Shown here piece by piece: positions 37,812 through 47,334 of a stretch of 64,000 bases of DNA (positions are counted from its first letter, which is position 1; each line of letters opens with the position of its first letter). Source of the stretch: Rs1 sp000416275. GTDB lineage: Bacteria; Pseudomonadota; Gammaproteobacteria; Pseudomonadales; Balneatricaceae. A program made the position numbers and the translations under genes. The stretch is taken from the NCBI GenBank assembly GCA_965243635.1, contig OZ251574.1, forward strand, positions 1,116,001 to 1,180,000. Direction: 5' to 3'. The notes beneath the pieces were generated by a model that was given only the letters and a program-made list of their open reading frames with translations, did not search any database and was not told the origin of the DNA.

Positions 37812-39464
37812 ACTCAAGTTTCGGAGTTCATTTCATTAGCTAAAATGAACTCCTCCCGTTACTCTAGGCCTTCTTGCCGTAGAGTAAAATTATCCATTTG
37901 CATGACTTGTGTAAAAAAATTGACCACTGTTTGATCGATGCTTTCCAGTATTTTACGTTTATCTTCTTCACTTAGCCCGATAATATCACTCAAAGCGCCT
38001 GTAATTAACGCCTTAAATAGTCCCCATAATTTGCTCGCAAAGTTTAAACTACATAAGCTCTCTTCAAGGCTATTTCTCACCTTACTCACACTGGCTGCTC
38101 CTTCTTCATTCTGCACAAATAGCAGGATACAAAACCTTAACCCAGTCAAATGGATCGACGCTATATAGGCGCTGTAATGACGACTTTGCTCTTTCAAAAA
38201 ACCAAGTTTTTGTTTGGCCTCTTTGAAATATACCTCGATACCCCACCGTAATGCGTACACTTCAAGTATCTTCTCGTCACACATCTGACTATCGGTTGTT
38301 AAAAAAAGCGCCCAATCATTCTTACCTGCCTGTTGCTTTGTTTCATCCATAGATCGAACAAATAACAACTTCACTTTTATCCATTGATCGTGCTCTTTAT
38401 CCGTCGCTGCTAGATTGAGTTCAACGACAATAGACTTGCTCTGGTAAGGCAATTTAGTCAGGGATTGCCATTTCCCCTTTACGTGCTGTTGATATAACTG
38501 CTTGGCACATAGCATCTCCGTCTTGCCGTTGATGCGTATTCTGTATTTAGTGTTATTTCTTTTCATTCGAACAATAGCGATCAGTGAATGAGTCTCTGTC
38601 ATTTTTAAAATGCGCTTGGTGGCAAACCATGCATCAGCCAAAAAATAATCTGCATTTATGCCTGCGCGAATCGCCCTTGCTATCATGTCACACACCATTT
38701 CAGGTTTGGTTTGAGACTGAGATTTAGCATAACGTTTCGCAGCAATGCTGCGATGGTCTTTAAAGGTAGAATTGGCTGTTTGCTCTCTCACATTACTAAT
38801 GAAGATTTCATTATCAACAGGAACAAATTGTGAATTATTAGCGATGCCTAACGTAACGATTTGCTGACCCATTACGCAGCGTCCGGTTAAATGATCAAAG
38901 TGACTAGAAACGCCAGGCATCTTTTTTCCACGCCTGATTTTCACAGAATCATCAATAACAAACGCGCTTAAACCTCCATGAGAGTTAGATTTAAGCACTT
39001 TCTTTGCGGTCAATAATTGTAACTTTCTCCAGTCTACATTTTCACGATTGAGTAGATCATAGAGGGCATCTTTTTTTGCTGCACTAAAGCTCAATAATGC
39101 ATCGCGAGAGAACATAGCTACCGATTGAGTTTTTAGCCAAACCCACAGCATAAGTAGATACACAATATCGCTCGCTGGCACGCCAGACCGTTTATGAAAT
39201 TTTGCTTGAAGTAGCAGGCTATTAAAGCCGAGGTGTTTCCAAGCAGAGTTAAAAGTATTGTCGATACTGAGGTTAGATTGCTCGAGAAAATCAGTAGTGA
39301 GTGATGGCAAAACACCCGTCTTTGTGGCAGAATTCATTTGATGTCTCTTGTGGTATTTTATTTTGTATAGACAACAATTATTTTACCACAAAGAGGCATC
39401 AACTTGTTTTATATCATATGCTTAGTGTTGATTTTTGGTTTTATTTGAATCCCGAAACTTGAGT
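37812..39464 (-). mobile_element. IS4-family insertion sequence
   Basis: 1653 bp with perfect 13-bp inverted ends (ACTCAAGTTTCGG). AGTT flanks both sides, which is shorter than the usual IS4-family duplication. One transposase gene is on the minus strand. It lies 4 bp from the target duplication of family A copy 3 and ends 47 bp before mrpE. Confidence 0.88.
37859..39337 (-). CDS. IS4-family DDE transposase
   Basis: 492 residues. The catalytic residues sit in FVIDDSVKIRRGKKM (first Asp), YFLADAWFATKR (second Asp) and YALRWGIEVYFKEAKQKLG (the Y-x2-R-x3-E-x6-K signature). The protein is full length with no stop or frameshift, so the element may still be active. Confidence 0.92.
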   Translation of the reverse strand: MNSATKTGVLPSLTTDFLEQSNLSIDNTFNSAWKHLGFNSLLLQAKFHKRSGVPASDIVYLLMLWVWLKTQSVAMFSRDALLSFSAAKKDALYDLLNRENVDWRKLQLLTAKKVLKSNSHGGLSAFVIDDSVKIRRGKKMPGVSSHFDHLTGRCVMGQQIVTLGIANNSQFVPVDNEIFISNVREQTANSTFKDHRSIAAKRYAKSQSQTKPEMVCDMIARAIRAGINADYFLADAWFATKRILKMTETHSLIAIVRMKRNNTKYRIRINGKTEMLCAKQLYQQHVKGKWQSLTKLPYQSKSIVVELNLAATDKEHDQWIKVKLLFVRSMDETKQQAGKNDWALFLTTDSQMCDEKILEVYALRWGIEVYFKEAKQKLGFLKEQSRHYSAYIASIHLTGLRFCILLFVQNEEGAASVSKVRNSLEESLCSLNFASKLWGLFKALITGALSDIIGLSEEDKRKILESIDQTVVNFFTQVMQMDNFTLRQEGLE

Positions 39465-39511
39465 AGTTAATATCTACCAGGTTAATTAATCAGTAACTGA
39501 GGGTGATGATA

Positions 39512-39985
39512 ATGCGAAATTGCTTAAGTTTATCTGTGATCTTAGCAATATTTTGGCTATCCAATTCAGGTCATTTTAGTGGTCTCATCGCCATATTAGG
39601 TATTGGATCCATCAGTTTAGTCGTCTTAATCAGCTATAAACTGTCCGCTATCGATGAAGAGTCCCTACCGCTATATTTAATACCGCGGATCTTTGCTTAC
39701 TGTCTGTGGTTAATGGTAGTAATCAGCAAAGCCAACATAACAGTACTAAAGCAGATTTGGCTTGGGGGTAAATATTTATCTCCAGGGTTTGAACGAATTA
39801 AAATCGGTCAGAGAACTGATATGGCTAAGGTCATATACGCCAATAGTATTACGTTGACCCCAGGCACTGTCGCCGTTGACTTATACGCTGATGAAATATT
39901 AGTACACGCCTTAGATTACCGAAGTATTGAATTTTTAGTAGCTGGTGAAATGAACAGCCGAGTTTGCCGTTTGGAAAACTCATGA
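39512..39985 (+). CDS. mrpE: Mrp-type antiporter subunit E
   Basis: About 157 residues. Two or three N-terminal helices are followed by the conserved ANSITLTPGTVAVDLY and a cytoplasmic C-terminal domain. It is first in the antiporter operon. GAGGG lies 8 bp before the ATG at 39512; the earlier in-frame GTG and ATG are less well spaced. Mrp complexes exchange Na+ (or K+) for protons. Subunit E is needed for complex assembly. The upstream neighbour is an IS4-family element, so the promoter is close to, or inside, the IS end. Confidence 0.9.
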   Translation: MRNCLSLSVILAIFWLSNSGHFSGLIAILGIGSISLVVLISYKLSAIDEESLPLYLIPRIFAYCLWLMVVISKANITVLKQIWLGGKYLSPGFERIKIGQRTDMAKVIYANSITLTPGTVAVDLYADEILVHALDYRSIEFLVAGEMNSRVCRLENS

Positions 39986-40275
39986 TTATTATGGCTACAG
40001 TGGCTATTTTTGTCGCGATGATGCTGGCGCTTTTCAGAGGAATATCAGGTCCAACGCTCTATGATCGTATTTTGTCGGTCAATATGTTCGGCACCAAAAC
40101 AGTACTGATGATCGCTCTATTGGGTTTTTTAATGGGCCGTCCAGAATTTTTGGATATAGCGATTGTCTACGCACTGATAAATTTTATCAGTGTTATCGGG
40201 GTATTGCGCTACTCAGCTACTAATCAATTTATGCATGTCGATAAAGAGCATAAATCTATCGAAGAGGACTCATAA
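39982..40275 (+). CDS. mrpF: Mrp-type antiporter subunit F
   Basis: 97 residues, three helices. Conserved LFRGISGPTLYDRILSVNMFGTKTV and AIVYALINFISVIGVLRY mark the family. The start overlaps the mrpE stop (ATGA), hence the coupling. An in-frame TTG at 39964 is ignored. Confidence 0.9.
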   Translation: MIIMATVAIFVAMMLALFRGISGPTLYDRILSVNMFGTKTVLMIALLGFLMGRPEFLDIAIVYALINFISVIGVLRYSATNQFMHVDKEHKSIEEDS

Positions 40276-40617
40276 ATGGAAACTCTTGTCATGGTTAGCA
40301 GTGGTTTGTGTTTGCTAGTGGGTTCTATTGTCTGTATTTCAGGTGCAATTGGGGTGATCCGCTTCCCCGATTTCTATACGCGTATGCACGCGGCGAGTGT
40401 TACAGATACATTAGGTGCAGCGGCAATTTTACTAGGTCTAATGATAAGCAGCACTGAGTTTGTCGTGTTTGCAAAGTTGCTGTTGATATTGCTATTGGGC
40501 TTGCTTATCGGTCCGACAACCAGTCATGTACTGGCGAAGGCCGCGTTTCGAAATGGATTGAAACCTAAGTTGCTGAAATGCAGAGCAGAGCTGTTGAAAC
40601 CAAGTACAGAGGAGTAG
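40276..40617 (+). CDS. mrpG: Mrp-type antiporter subunit G
   Basis: 113 residues, three helices. The family signature GAIGVIRFPDFYTRMHAASVTDTLG is complete. It starts directly at the end of mrpF (TAA then ATG). Confidence 0.92.
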   Translation: METLVMVSSGLCLLVGSIVCISGAIGVIRFPDFYTRMHAASVTDTLGAAAILLGLMISSTEFVVFAKLLLILLLGLLIGPTTSHVLAKAAFRNGLKPKLLKCRAELLKPSTEE

Positions 40618-40623
40618 CTGCGC

Positions 40624-41649
40624 ATCGAATTATTAATTAACTTGGTATTATTAAGCCTCTTGTTGGTGGTGGCTATCGCGATCGTTAGAGTAGAAGATTT
40701 GTTTGTGGTGACTATGCTGTTAAGTATTTATGGGTTGTTGTCGGCGAGTTTCTTTGTGGCTATGGATGCTGTCGATGTCGCCTTTACTGAAGCAGCTGTA
40801 GGAGCCGGTATATCAACGCTGTTGATGTTAGTGGTGATCTCTATGACTGGGCGCAGTGAGAAACCCACTAGGCATAAACCCTATATCGCTCTCCTAGTGG
40901 TGACCACTACTGCTTGTATGTTGTTCTATGGGACCGCTGATCTTCCACATTTTGCTGCTGTTGACGCACCTATCCACCAGCATGTTGCTCCGCGTTATAT
41001 TAACGACTCCATGACTGAAATTGGTATACCTAATATGGTCACGTCAGTGCTCGCCAGTTATAGGGCTTTTGATACTTTTGGTGAGGTCGTGGTTATTTTT
41101 ACCGCGGGTATTGGGGTGTTGGCACTACTCGATGCTACTCGACCCACGGTGGATAATCACCGAGAGAGACTAGCAGATAATTCAATGCATGAGCGCCATC
41201 TGGTGCTGCGTATAGTCACTAAAATATTATTCCCCTTTATGCTACTGTTTGCGCTCTATGTGCAGTTTCATGGCGATTTTGGACCAGGAGGTGGGTTTCA
41301 GGCGGGGGTGATATTCGCAGCAGCTATCATTTTGTACACGATGTTATTTGGTCTTCACAGAACCGCTATAGTGATCAGCCAATCGCTGGTCCAGTTGGTG
41401 GCTGCCGTGGGTGTACTACTGTATGGCAGCGTTGGTGTGGCTACCTTACTTAGCGGCGGGAATTTCTTTGACTACAATCTGCTATTTAATGACCCCATCG
41501 CGGGGCAGCACCTGGGGATACTGTTAATTGAGTTGGGGGTAGGCTGCACAGTGGCAGCGGTGATGATTATGATATTTTTTAGTTTTAGTGGTCACCTTGA
41601 GCGACAACAACATTGTAATCGGTCCACCAATAAAAGGGAGTCGTCTTAA
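40624..41649 (+). CDS. mrpB: Mrp-type subunit: MrpA C-terminal (MbhD/MbhE) region fused to MrpB
   Basis: About 342 residues. The N-terminal part (DUF4040/MbhD type) has YGLLSASFFVAMDAVDVAFTEAAVGAGIST, which in canonical operons is the C-terminal end of MrpA. From about residue 185 the MrpB domain follows (LFALYVQFHGDFGPGGGFQAG). No ATG, GTG or TTG lies at the expected position. AGAGGAG (40608-40614) is 9 bp before ATC at 40624, which would give IELLINLVLLSLL, in agreement with the N-terminus of homologues. TTG at 40642 is the first conventional start, but too far from the ribosome site. Confidence 0.82.
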   Translation: MELLINLVLLSLLLVVAIAIVRVEDLFVVTMLLSIYGLLSASFFVAMDAVDVAFTEAAVGAGISTLLMLVVISMTGRSEKPTRHKPYIALLVVTTTACMLFYGTADLPHFAAVDAPIHQHVAPRYINDSMTEIGIPNMVTSVLASYRAFDTFGEVVVIFTAGIGVLALLDATRPTVDNHRERLADNSMHERHLVLRIVTKILFPFMLLFALYVQFHGDFGPGGGFQAGVIFAAAIILYTMLFGLHRTAIVISQSLVQLVAAVGVLLYGSVGVATLLSGGNFFDYNLLFNDPIAGQHLGILLIELGVGCTVAAVMIMIFFSFSGHLERQQHCNRSTNKRESS

Positions 41650-41993
41650 TGTTCCCGGGGCATTTTAATAGCTGGATCGTCATAGTATTAATGATGATCG
41701 GACTGTATATAGTGATTTCCCAAGGTAATTTAATTAAGAAGATAGCAGGCCTGACCCTTTTTCAAACCTCGGTGTTCATTCTTTATATCAGTATGGCAAA
41801 AGTGGCAGGTGGCACAGCGCCTATTTTCGCGGATGGAATCAGCTTGTATTCTAACCCCTTGCCTCATGCGTTAATTCTCACCGCAATTGTGGTGGGGATT
41901 TCAACGACTGCACTGGCGCTGTCACTGGTGGTGCGCATAAAAGAAGCTTATGGGAGTATCGAAGAAGATGAAATTGAACGCCTAGATAAATAG
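41649..41993 (+). CDS. mrpC: Mrp-type antiporter subunit C
   Basis: 114 residues, three helices, NuoK-like. LYIVISQGNLIKKIAGLTLFQTSVFILY and DPLPHALILTAIVVGIS-type sequence (here NPLPHALILTAIVVG) are the family hallmarks. The start overlaps the stop of the A'B gene by one base. It is followed by a 65-bp gap before mrpD. Confidence 0.92.
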   Translation: MFPGHFNSWIVIVLMMIGLYIVISQGNLIKKIAGLTLFQTSVFILYISMAKVAGGTAPIFADGISLYSNPLPHALILTAIVVGISTTALALSLVVRIKEAYGSIEEDEIERLDK

Positions 41994-42058
41994 CAGAGAG
42001 TTCTGCTAAACCTAGTCGTTATGTTGAGGTCTTTGCAGAGAAACGAAGGGATTCGAAT

Positions 42059-43537
42059 ATGGTTTCACACCTTGCAGTCTTGCAGGTGATACTGCCGTTG
42101 CTGGCGGCACCCATTTGCCTGATGTTAAAGCGCACCCAGCTGGTATGGTTGTTTGCGCTGATTGTCAGTGGTTTATCTTTTTTGATCAGCATATTGGTAC
42201 TGCAACAAGTCTTTACATCTGGGGTTATTAGTTACGCATTGGGGGGATGGGAAGCACCTTGGGGGATTGAATATCGAATCGATAAACTCAATGCTCTGCT
42301 GTTACTGATTATTACATCTATAAGTACTCTAGTGTTAATGGCCGCCCAAGCCAGTATTAGCTATGAAATCCCCGCGAGCAGGCAGCGTTATTTTTATATT
42401 CTCTTTCTGTTATCGCTCACCGGGATGTTGGGAATAGTGGTGACGGGCGATGTATTTAATGTCTTTGTCTTTCTAGAAATAGCTTCGCTCTCCGCCTATG
42501 CATTGATTGCTATGGGTAGCGATCGACGCGCGCTTTGGGCAGCTTATCAATACCTTATAATGGGGACTATCGGCGCCACTTTTATTTTGATTGGCATAGG
42601 TTTGGTCTATCAAATGACCGGTACATTGAACATGCAGGACCTTGCCGTGCGGTTACCAGAGGTGGCTCAGACACATACCATTATCAGCGCCTTTATTTTT
42701 ATTATGGTCGGGCTGTGTTTAAAACTGGCACTGTTCCCGCTGCATCTATGGTTGCCCTATGCCTATGCCTATGCTCCCTCTATAGCCACGGCCTTCCTCG
42801 CTGCTACCGCGACTAAAGTTGCTATCTATTTAATGATTCGCTTGGTTTTCTCGGTGTTTGGGGTGACTTTTTCGTTCACGGTGCTGCCACTGCAAAACAT
42901 GTTGATGGTACTGGGGCTACTCGGCATTTTTTTCGCCTCTATCACTGCTATCTATCAGAGTAATATTAAGCAGCTATTTGCCTACTCGAGCATTGCCCAA
43001 GTGGGCTATATGATGGTCGGTTTTAGCTTGGGGACGGTGTCTGGTTTAACCGCGACCTTGTTGCATTTGTTTAATCATGCGTTGATCAAAAGTGCTATTT
43101 TTTTGGCCTTGGCAGCGGTGATGTGCCGGGTAGGTAATGTGCGGCTCAATGATTTCCAAGGTCTAGGCCGTCAGATGCCTCTGACAATGGCTGCGATCGT
43201 AGTCGGTGGCTTAAGCTTAATCGGTGTACCTTTAACGGTTGGCTTTGTCAGTAAGTGGTATCTATTAATTGCACTGCTGGAGCAGGGCCGCTGGATAATA
43301 GCTGGGCTTATTTTACTGGGGTCAGCACTGTCTATTATTTATGTTTGGCGGCTGGTTGAAGTCGCCTATTTCAAAGCGCCCCTAGAAAACAAACCCGAGG
43401 TAAAAGAAGCGCCGGTCTCTCTGCTGGTGCCGATATGGTTATTAATCATCGCTAATATCTACTTTGGTATAGATACTCGGCTAAGTGTGCAGTTGACGCA
43501 AGCGGCTGCGCAGAGTTTGTTTGGGGGAGCGCCGTGA
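42059..43537 (+). CDS. mrpD: Mrp-type antiporter subunit D
   Basis: 492 residues, about 14 helices of the NuoL/M/N superfamily. Conserved FLEIASLSAYALIA carries the key Glu of helix V. FPLHLWLPYAYAYAPSIATAFLAA carries the lysine-containing helix region nearby, and IKQLFAYSSIAQVGYMMVGF the next conserved helix. It forms part of the proton/cation pathway. It begins one full operon step after mrpC and abuts the next D-type subunit. Confidence 0.92.
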   Translation: MVSHLAVLQVILPLLAAPICLMLKRTQLVWLFALIVSGLSFLISILVLQQVFTSGVISYALGGWEAPWGIEYRIDKLNALLLLIITSISTLVLMAAQASISYEIPASRQRYFYILFLLSLTGMLGIVVTGDVFNVFVFLEIASLSAYALIAMGSDRRALWAAYQYLIMGTIGATFILIGIGLVYQMTGTLNMQDLAVRLPEVAQTHTIISAFIFIMVGLCLKLALFPLHLWLPYAYAYAPSIATAFLAATATKVAIYLMIRLVFSVFGVTFSFTVLPLQNMLMVLGLLGIFFASITAIYQSNIKQLFAYSSIAQVGYMMVGFSLGTVSGLTATLLHLFNHALIKSAIFLALAAVMCRVGNVRLNDFQGLGRQMPLTMAAIVVGGLSLIGVPLTVGFVSKWYLLIALLEQGRWIIAGLILLGSALSIIYVWRLVEVAYFKAPLENKPEVKEAPVSLLVPIWLLIIANIYFGIDTRLSVQLTQAAAQSLFGGAP

Positions 43538-45049
43538 ATGGATACTCTAACGCTTAGTTTACAATTATCAATTCTAGTGCCGCTAATCGCTAGCTTATTG
43601 ATTGTGGCGGTTGGACACAAACCCAACCTTCGAGAGGGGGTGACAATCTCTAGCGCTGTAGTGTTGATTTACCTTGCGGTCACTTTATATGCGGGGTTGT
43701 CTCAAGGTAAAACAATCAGTGTGCTCTGGTGGGAGTTACTGCCTGGGTTAAACATCAGCTTTTCGCTGGAGCCGCTGGGTATGTTATTGGTGTTAATTGC
43801 CAGCTTCCTCTGGCTGGTGACAGGCATCTATGCGATTGGCTATATGCGTGCCCATGCTGAAAAAAACCAAACCCGCTTCTACGGTTGTTTTGCCATCGCC
43901 ATTAGTGCTGTGATGGGGCTGGCCCTGGCTGCGAACTTGTTTACCTTATTTATATTTTATGAAGTGTTGACCTTGTCTACTTACCCCTTGGTGACTCATG
44001 CTGGTACCGAAAAAGCCAAAAACAGCGGCCGGATCTATCTAGGGATTTTGCTGGGTACTTCGATTGTATTTTTCCTGTTGGCGATTGCCGGCACTTGGTC
44101 TGTCGCTCAAACTCTAGATTTTAGAGTTGGGGGGGTGTTTAGTACCGATGTCGATAAAACACTTGTTGGCGTACTACTGCTATTGTTTGTGTTCGGTATA
44201 GGCAAAGCCGCTATTATGCCATTTCATCGCTGGCTACCCGCTGCGATGGTCGCTCCGACCCCCGTCAGCGCGTTGTTACATGCAGTTGCAGTGGTAAAAG
44301 CAGGTGTCTTCACCATTCTTAAAATCTGTGTATTTATCTTTGGCCTAGATTTACTGTCAGTATTGCCCAGCAGCCAGTTTTTACTCTACTTGGCGGGAGC
44401 TTCGGTGCTGATTGCCTCACTGGTGGCGATGCGCCAAGACAATCTAAAACTCAGGCTCGCCTACTCAACCATTAGCCAATTGGGCTACATCACTATCGGG
44501 GCGCTGCTGGCTACACCCTCGGGGGTAATCGGCAGCACTATGCATATAGCGACTCATGCCTTTGGAAAAATCACTTTGTTTTTCTGTGCGGGGGCCATTT
44601 TAGTGAGCTTGAACAAGTCGAAAGTCAGTGAAATGCGCGGCATTGGCCGACAGATGCCGCTGACCATGCTGGCGTTTTTTATCGCCAGCCTCAGCATTAT
44701 TGGGGTGCCTCCAGCTGCGGGTACTTGGAGTAAATGGTTTTTACTAATGGGCACCATAGACACCGAACAGTACCTGTTAATGGTGATACTAATGCTCAGT
44801 TCACTGCTGAATATTGCGTATTTAATCCCTATTTCACTGTATGCGTTCTTTCCCGGCTGTCCCTCCAACAAAGTGTCGAGTTCACCAGTAGGCCCGAACA
44901 AGAGCTGGACGGAGAGGGTGATAAAAGAAGCACCACTGCCCTCATTAATCGCCATCGTGATTACGGCATCAGGTTGCTTAACGCTGTTTGTTTATCCCCA
45001 ACCTCTCTACGCGCTGGCAAAGGCTGTGTTAACAGTGGGAGTTCAGTGA
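43538..45049 (+). CDS. Second D-type antiporter subunit
   Basis: 503 residues, again of the NuoL/M/N superfamily. FYEVLTLSTYPLVTHAG holds the helix-V Glu, FGIGKAAIMPFHRWLPAAMVAPTPVSALLHAVAVVKAGVF the helix VII-VIII region, and LRLAYSTISQLGYITIGALL the next. It starts immediately after mrpD. In shape it resembles the N-terminal part of MrpA, whose C-terminal part is fused to MrpB in this operon. Confidence 0.88.
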   Translation: MDTLTLSLQLSILVPLIASLLIVAVGHKPNLREGVTISSAVVLIYLAVTLYAGLSQGKTISVLWWELLPGLNISFSLEPLGMLLVLIASFLWLVTGIYAIGYMRAHAEKNQTRFYGCFAIAISAVMGLALAANLFTLFIFYEVLTLSTYPLVTHAGTEKAKNSGRIYLGILLGTSIVFFLLAIAGTWSVAQTLDFRVGGVFSTDVDKTLVGVLLLLFVFGIGKAAIMPFHRWLPAAMVAPTPVSALLHAVAVVKAGVFTILKICVFIFGLDLLSVLPSSQFLLYLAGASVLIASLVAMRQDNLKLRLAYSTISQLGYITIGALLATPSGVIGSTMHIATHAFGKITLFFCAGAILVSLNKSKVSEMRGIGRQMPLTMLAFFIASLSIIGVPPAAGTWSKWFLLMGTIDTEQYLLMVILMLSSLLNIAYLIPISLYAFFPGCPSNKVSSSPVGPNKSWTERVIKEAPLPSLIAIVITASGCLTLFVYPQPLYALAKAVLTVGVQ

Positions 45050-45396
45050 TGAAACCTGAAAAAAAAGGTCTATTTGACTCACCGAAAAATGTAAAAAGTT
45101 TGTTGCGAATATTATATATTTGCTGCATTTTTTTGTTGATTTTAGAATTTTATATTGATCGCCATATTACTCACAGCTGGGAAAAACTATGGGGTTTTTA
45201 TCCACTGTACGGTTTTGTCGGCTGCGTGGTGCTGGTGATAGTGGCCACTTGGATGCGCTCTCTGGTGATGCGAGATGAGGATTATTACAGCGACGAAAAC
45301 AGTGCTGAGCCACTAGAAAATAATAGGGGTAATACTAGAGAAACACAGCAAAAATCGCAGTCGGATGGCGGAGGAGGACAGGATGTGGATGAGTGA
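45049..45396 (+). CDS. Small two-helix protein of the antiporter operon, unknown
   Basis: 115 residues. Two membrane helices (about 21-38 and 58-75) and an acidic, Asn/Gln/Ser/Gly-rich cytoplasmic tail (DEDYYSDENSAEPLENN). The ATG overlaps the previous stop (TGATG) and the gene overlaps the next start, so it is translated with the operon. I recognise no family. A stabilising or accessory subunit is the natural guess, without proof. Confidence 0.65.
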   Translation: MKPEKKGLFDSPKNVKSLLRILYICCIFLLILEFYIDRHITHSWEKLWGFYPLYGFVGCVVLVIVATWMRSLVMRDEDYYSDENSAEPLENNRGNTRETQQKSQSDGGGGQDVDE

Positions 45397-47080
45397 AATT
45401 CCACCGTTCCTCCCCTTTTTCGTCGGTGCTTTAATGCTGACGGTGACGCGGGGCGTATTACGCGGCGCTATAATGCTAGCCATCCCCATCGCCGGCGCGC
45501 TCAATCTAGGCATGACCCCGGAGGGGATGTATCTACAATTTCAATTTTTTGATTACCAGTTGCTACCCTATCGTTTAGATAAGTTAAGTCTAATATTTGG
45601 TTATATTTTTCATCTAGCAGCACTCCTGGGGATCATTTACTCGCTACATCTTCGCGATACTGTGCAACAAGTATCGGCAATGCTGTATGCAGGTAGTGGT
45701 TTAGGGGCGGTGTTCGCAGGGGATCTGCTTACTTTATTTATCTTTTGGGAGCTGTTAGCTTTTACTTCAGTTTTTCTGATTTGGGGGCGAAGAACGCAGC
45801 GTTCCTATGCAGCGGGGATGCGCTACCTCATCATCCAAGTGTTATCCGGGGTGATATTATTGGTAGGTGCGCTATTTTATGCGGCAGAAAACCAGACATT
45901 GGCCTTCGGTTATATTGGTTTAGATAGCATTTCTGGCTGGCTTATTTTGCTCGCTTTTGGCATTAAGTGCGCCTTTCCTTTTGCCCATAATTGGTTAACT
46001 GATGCCTACCCTGAGGCGAGTGTCACCGGCACTGTCTTTCTCAGTGCGTTCACCACCAAAGTTGCTGTCTACGCGCTGGCACGAGGTTATCCAGGCATTG
46101 AGTTACTGATCTACATTGGCGCCGCCATGACCTGCTTCCCTATTTTTTTTGCGGTGATCGAAAATGACTTGCGCCGAGTGTTGGCCTACAGCTTGATTAA
46201 CCAAGTGGGGTTTATGGTGGTGGGCATCGGCATCGGCACTGCGCTGGCCATTAATGGAGCGGTATCCCACGCCTTTAATGATGTGATATTTAAAGGTTTG
46301 TTATTTATGTCGATGGGCGCTGTGCTGCATATGACCGGGCGGATCAAAGGCTCGGATTTGGGTGGGTTGTACAAGACAATGCCGAAAACGACAGTGCTCT
46401 GTATTATAGGCGCCGCCTCGATTTCAGCTTTCCCGTTGTTTAGTGGTTTTGTCAGTAAATCTATGGTGATGAGCGCCGCACTTGAGGAGGGCTATGATTG
46501 GATTTGGTTAATGTTACTGTTTGCCTCTGCCGGTGTGTTCCATCACGCGGGGATAAAAATTCCCTACTTTGCCTTTTTTGCCCGCGACGCAGGGATTAGC
46601 GCTAAAGATCCGCCGGCTAATATGTTAGCGGCGATGGCGATATCGGCGGCTCTGTGTATCGGTATAGGTGTTTATCCGCAGGCTCTCTACGCACTGTTGC
46701 CCTTTAGCAGCCATTACAATCCTTACGATGCCAGCCATGTTTTGACCCAAACTCAGCTATTGTTTTTTTCAGCACTGGCTTTTGTGTGGCTCAACAAACA
46801 AGGTCTTTACCCCCCAGAGTTGCGTTCAACCAATCTAGATGCCGATTGGATTTATCGTCGTCTACTACCGAGAGCGCTGCATAAAATCTCTAATGTTATT
46901 GGGGTAATTGGGCAAGAAAAAACTCAAGAAATGCAGTTGAGACTCGGTAAATCCCTCGCTTACTTAGCCACCAAAAGTCACTACTTGCGTGGATCACTCT
47001 CCCGAAATTATCCGACAGGTAGTATGGTGCTGTGGGTCGCTATAGTATTAGCGAGTTATTTAGTAGTGAGTTTTATTTAG
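45383..47080 (+). CDS. Third D-type antiporter subunit
   Basis: About 565 residues of the NuoL/M/N superfamily. FIFWELLAFTSVFLIWG carries the helix-V Glu, FGIKCAFPFAHNWLTDAYPEASVTGTVFLSAFTTKVAVYAL the next conserved segment, and RRVLAYSLINQVGFMVVGIGIG the following one. The C-terminal 90 residues form an extra region ending in a helix. I start at the ATG at 45383, 5 bp after GAGGAGG; 45365 and 45389 are alternatives. It ends the operon, followed by a stem-loop. Confidence 0.86.
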   Translation: MWMSEIPPFLPFFVGALMLTVTRGVLRGAIMLAIPIAGALNLGMTPEGMYLQFQFFDYQLLPYRLDKLSLIFGYIFHLAALLGIIYSLHLRDTVQQVSAMLYAGSGLGAVFAGDLLTLFIFWELLAFTSVFLIWGRRTQRSYAAGMRYLIIQVLSGVILLVGALFYAAENQTLAFGYIGLDSISGWLILLAFGIKCAFPFAHNWLTDAYPEASVTGTVFLSAFTTKVAVYALARGYPGIELLIYIGAAMTCFPIFFAVIENDLRRVLAYSLINQVGFMVVGIGIGTALAINGAVSHAFNDVIFKGLLFMSMGAVLHMTGRIKGSDLGGLYKTMPKTTVLCIIGAASISAFPLFSGFVSKSMVMSAALEEGYDWIWLMLLFASAGVFHHAGIKIPYFAFFARDAGISAKDPPANMLAAMAISAALCIGIGVYPQALYALLPFSSHYNPYDASHVLTQTQLLFFSALAFVWLNKQGLYPPELRSTNLDADWIYRRLLPRALHKISNVIGVIGQEKTQEMQLRLGKSLAYLATKSHYLRGSLSRNYPTGSMVLWVAIVLASYLVVSFI

Positions 47081-47084
47081 CAGG

Positions 47085-47110
47085 GAATGGGAACTCGCTA
47101 GTTCCCATTC
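47085..47110 (+). terminator. Stem-loop at the end of the antiporter operon
   Basis: An 11-bp perfect stem (GAATGGGAACT with AGTTCCCATTC) and 4-base loop CGCT lie 5 bp after the last stop. No T-run follows, so it may stabilise the mRNA end instead of terminating. Confidence 0.5.
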
Positions 47111-47334
47111 AGAAACAGCTGTCTACTATAGCGGGTACTCCCTCACTGCACCCAGTTTCTGGATAAAAACTAGCTACTCTGAGCTCCCAGTTGCTTTCTA
47201 GCGCCGTACTAAGTAGCTACTTTACGCCGTGCCCTAATGGCCTTCGCCAAGTTTTTATTCAAATTAATATCAGCAGCTTGCTGTGGTAATTTTTTACGCT
47301 GAGTGGTTAAAAATTAAATAAAGATTATATATTT

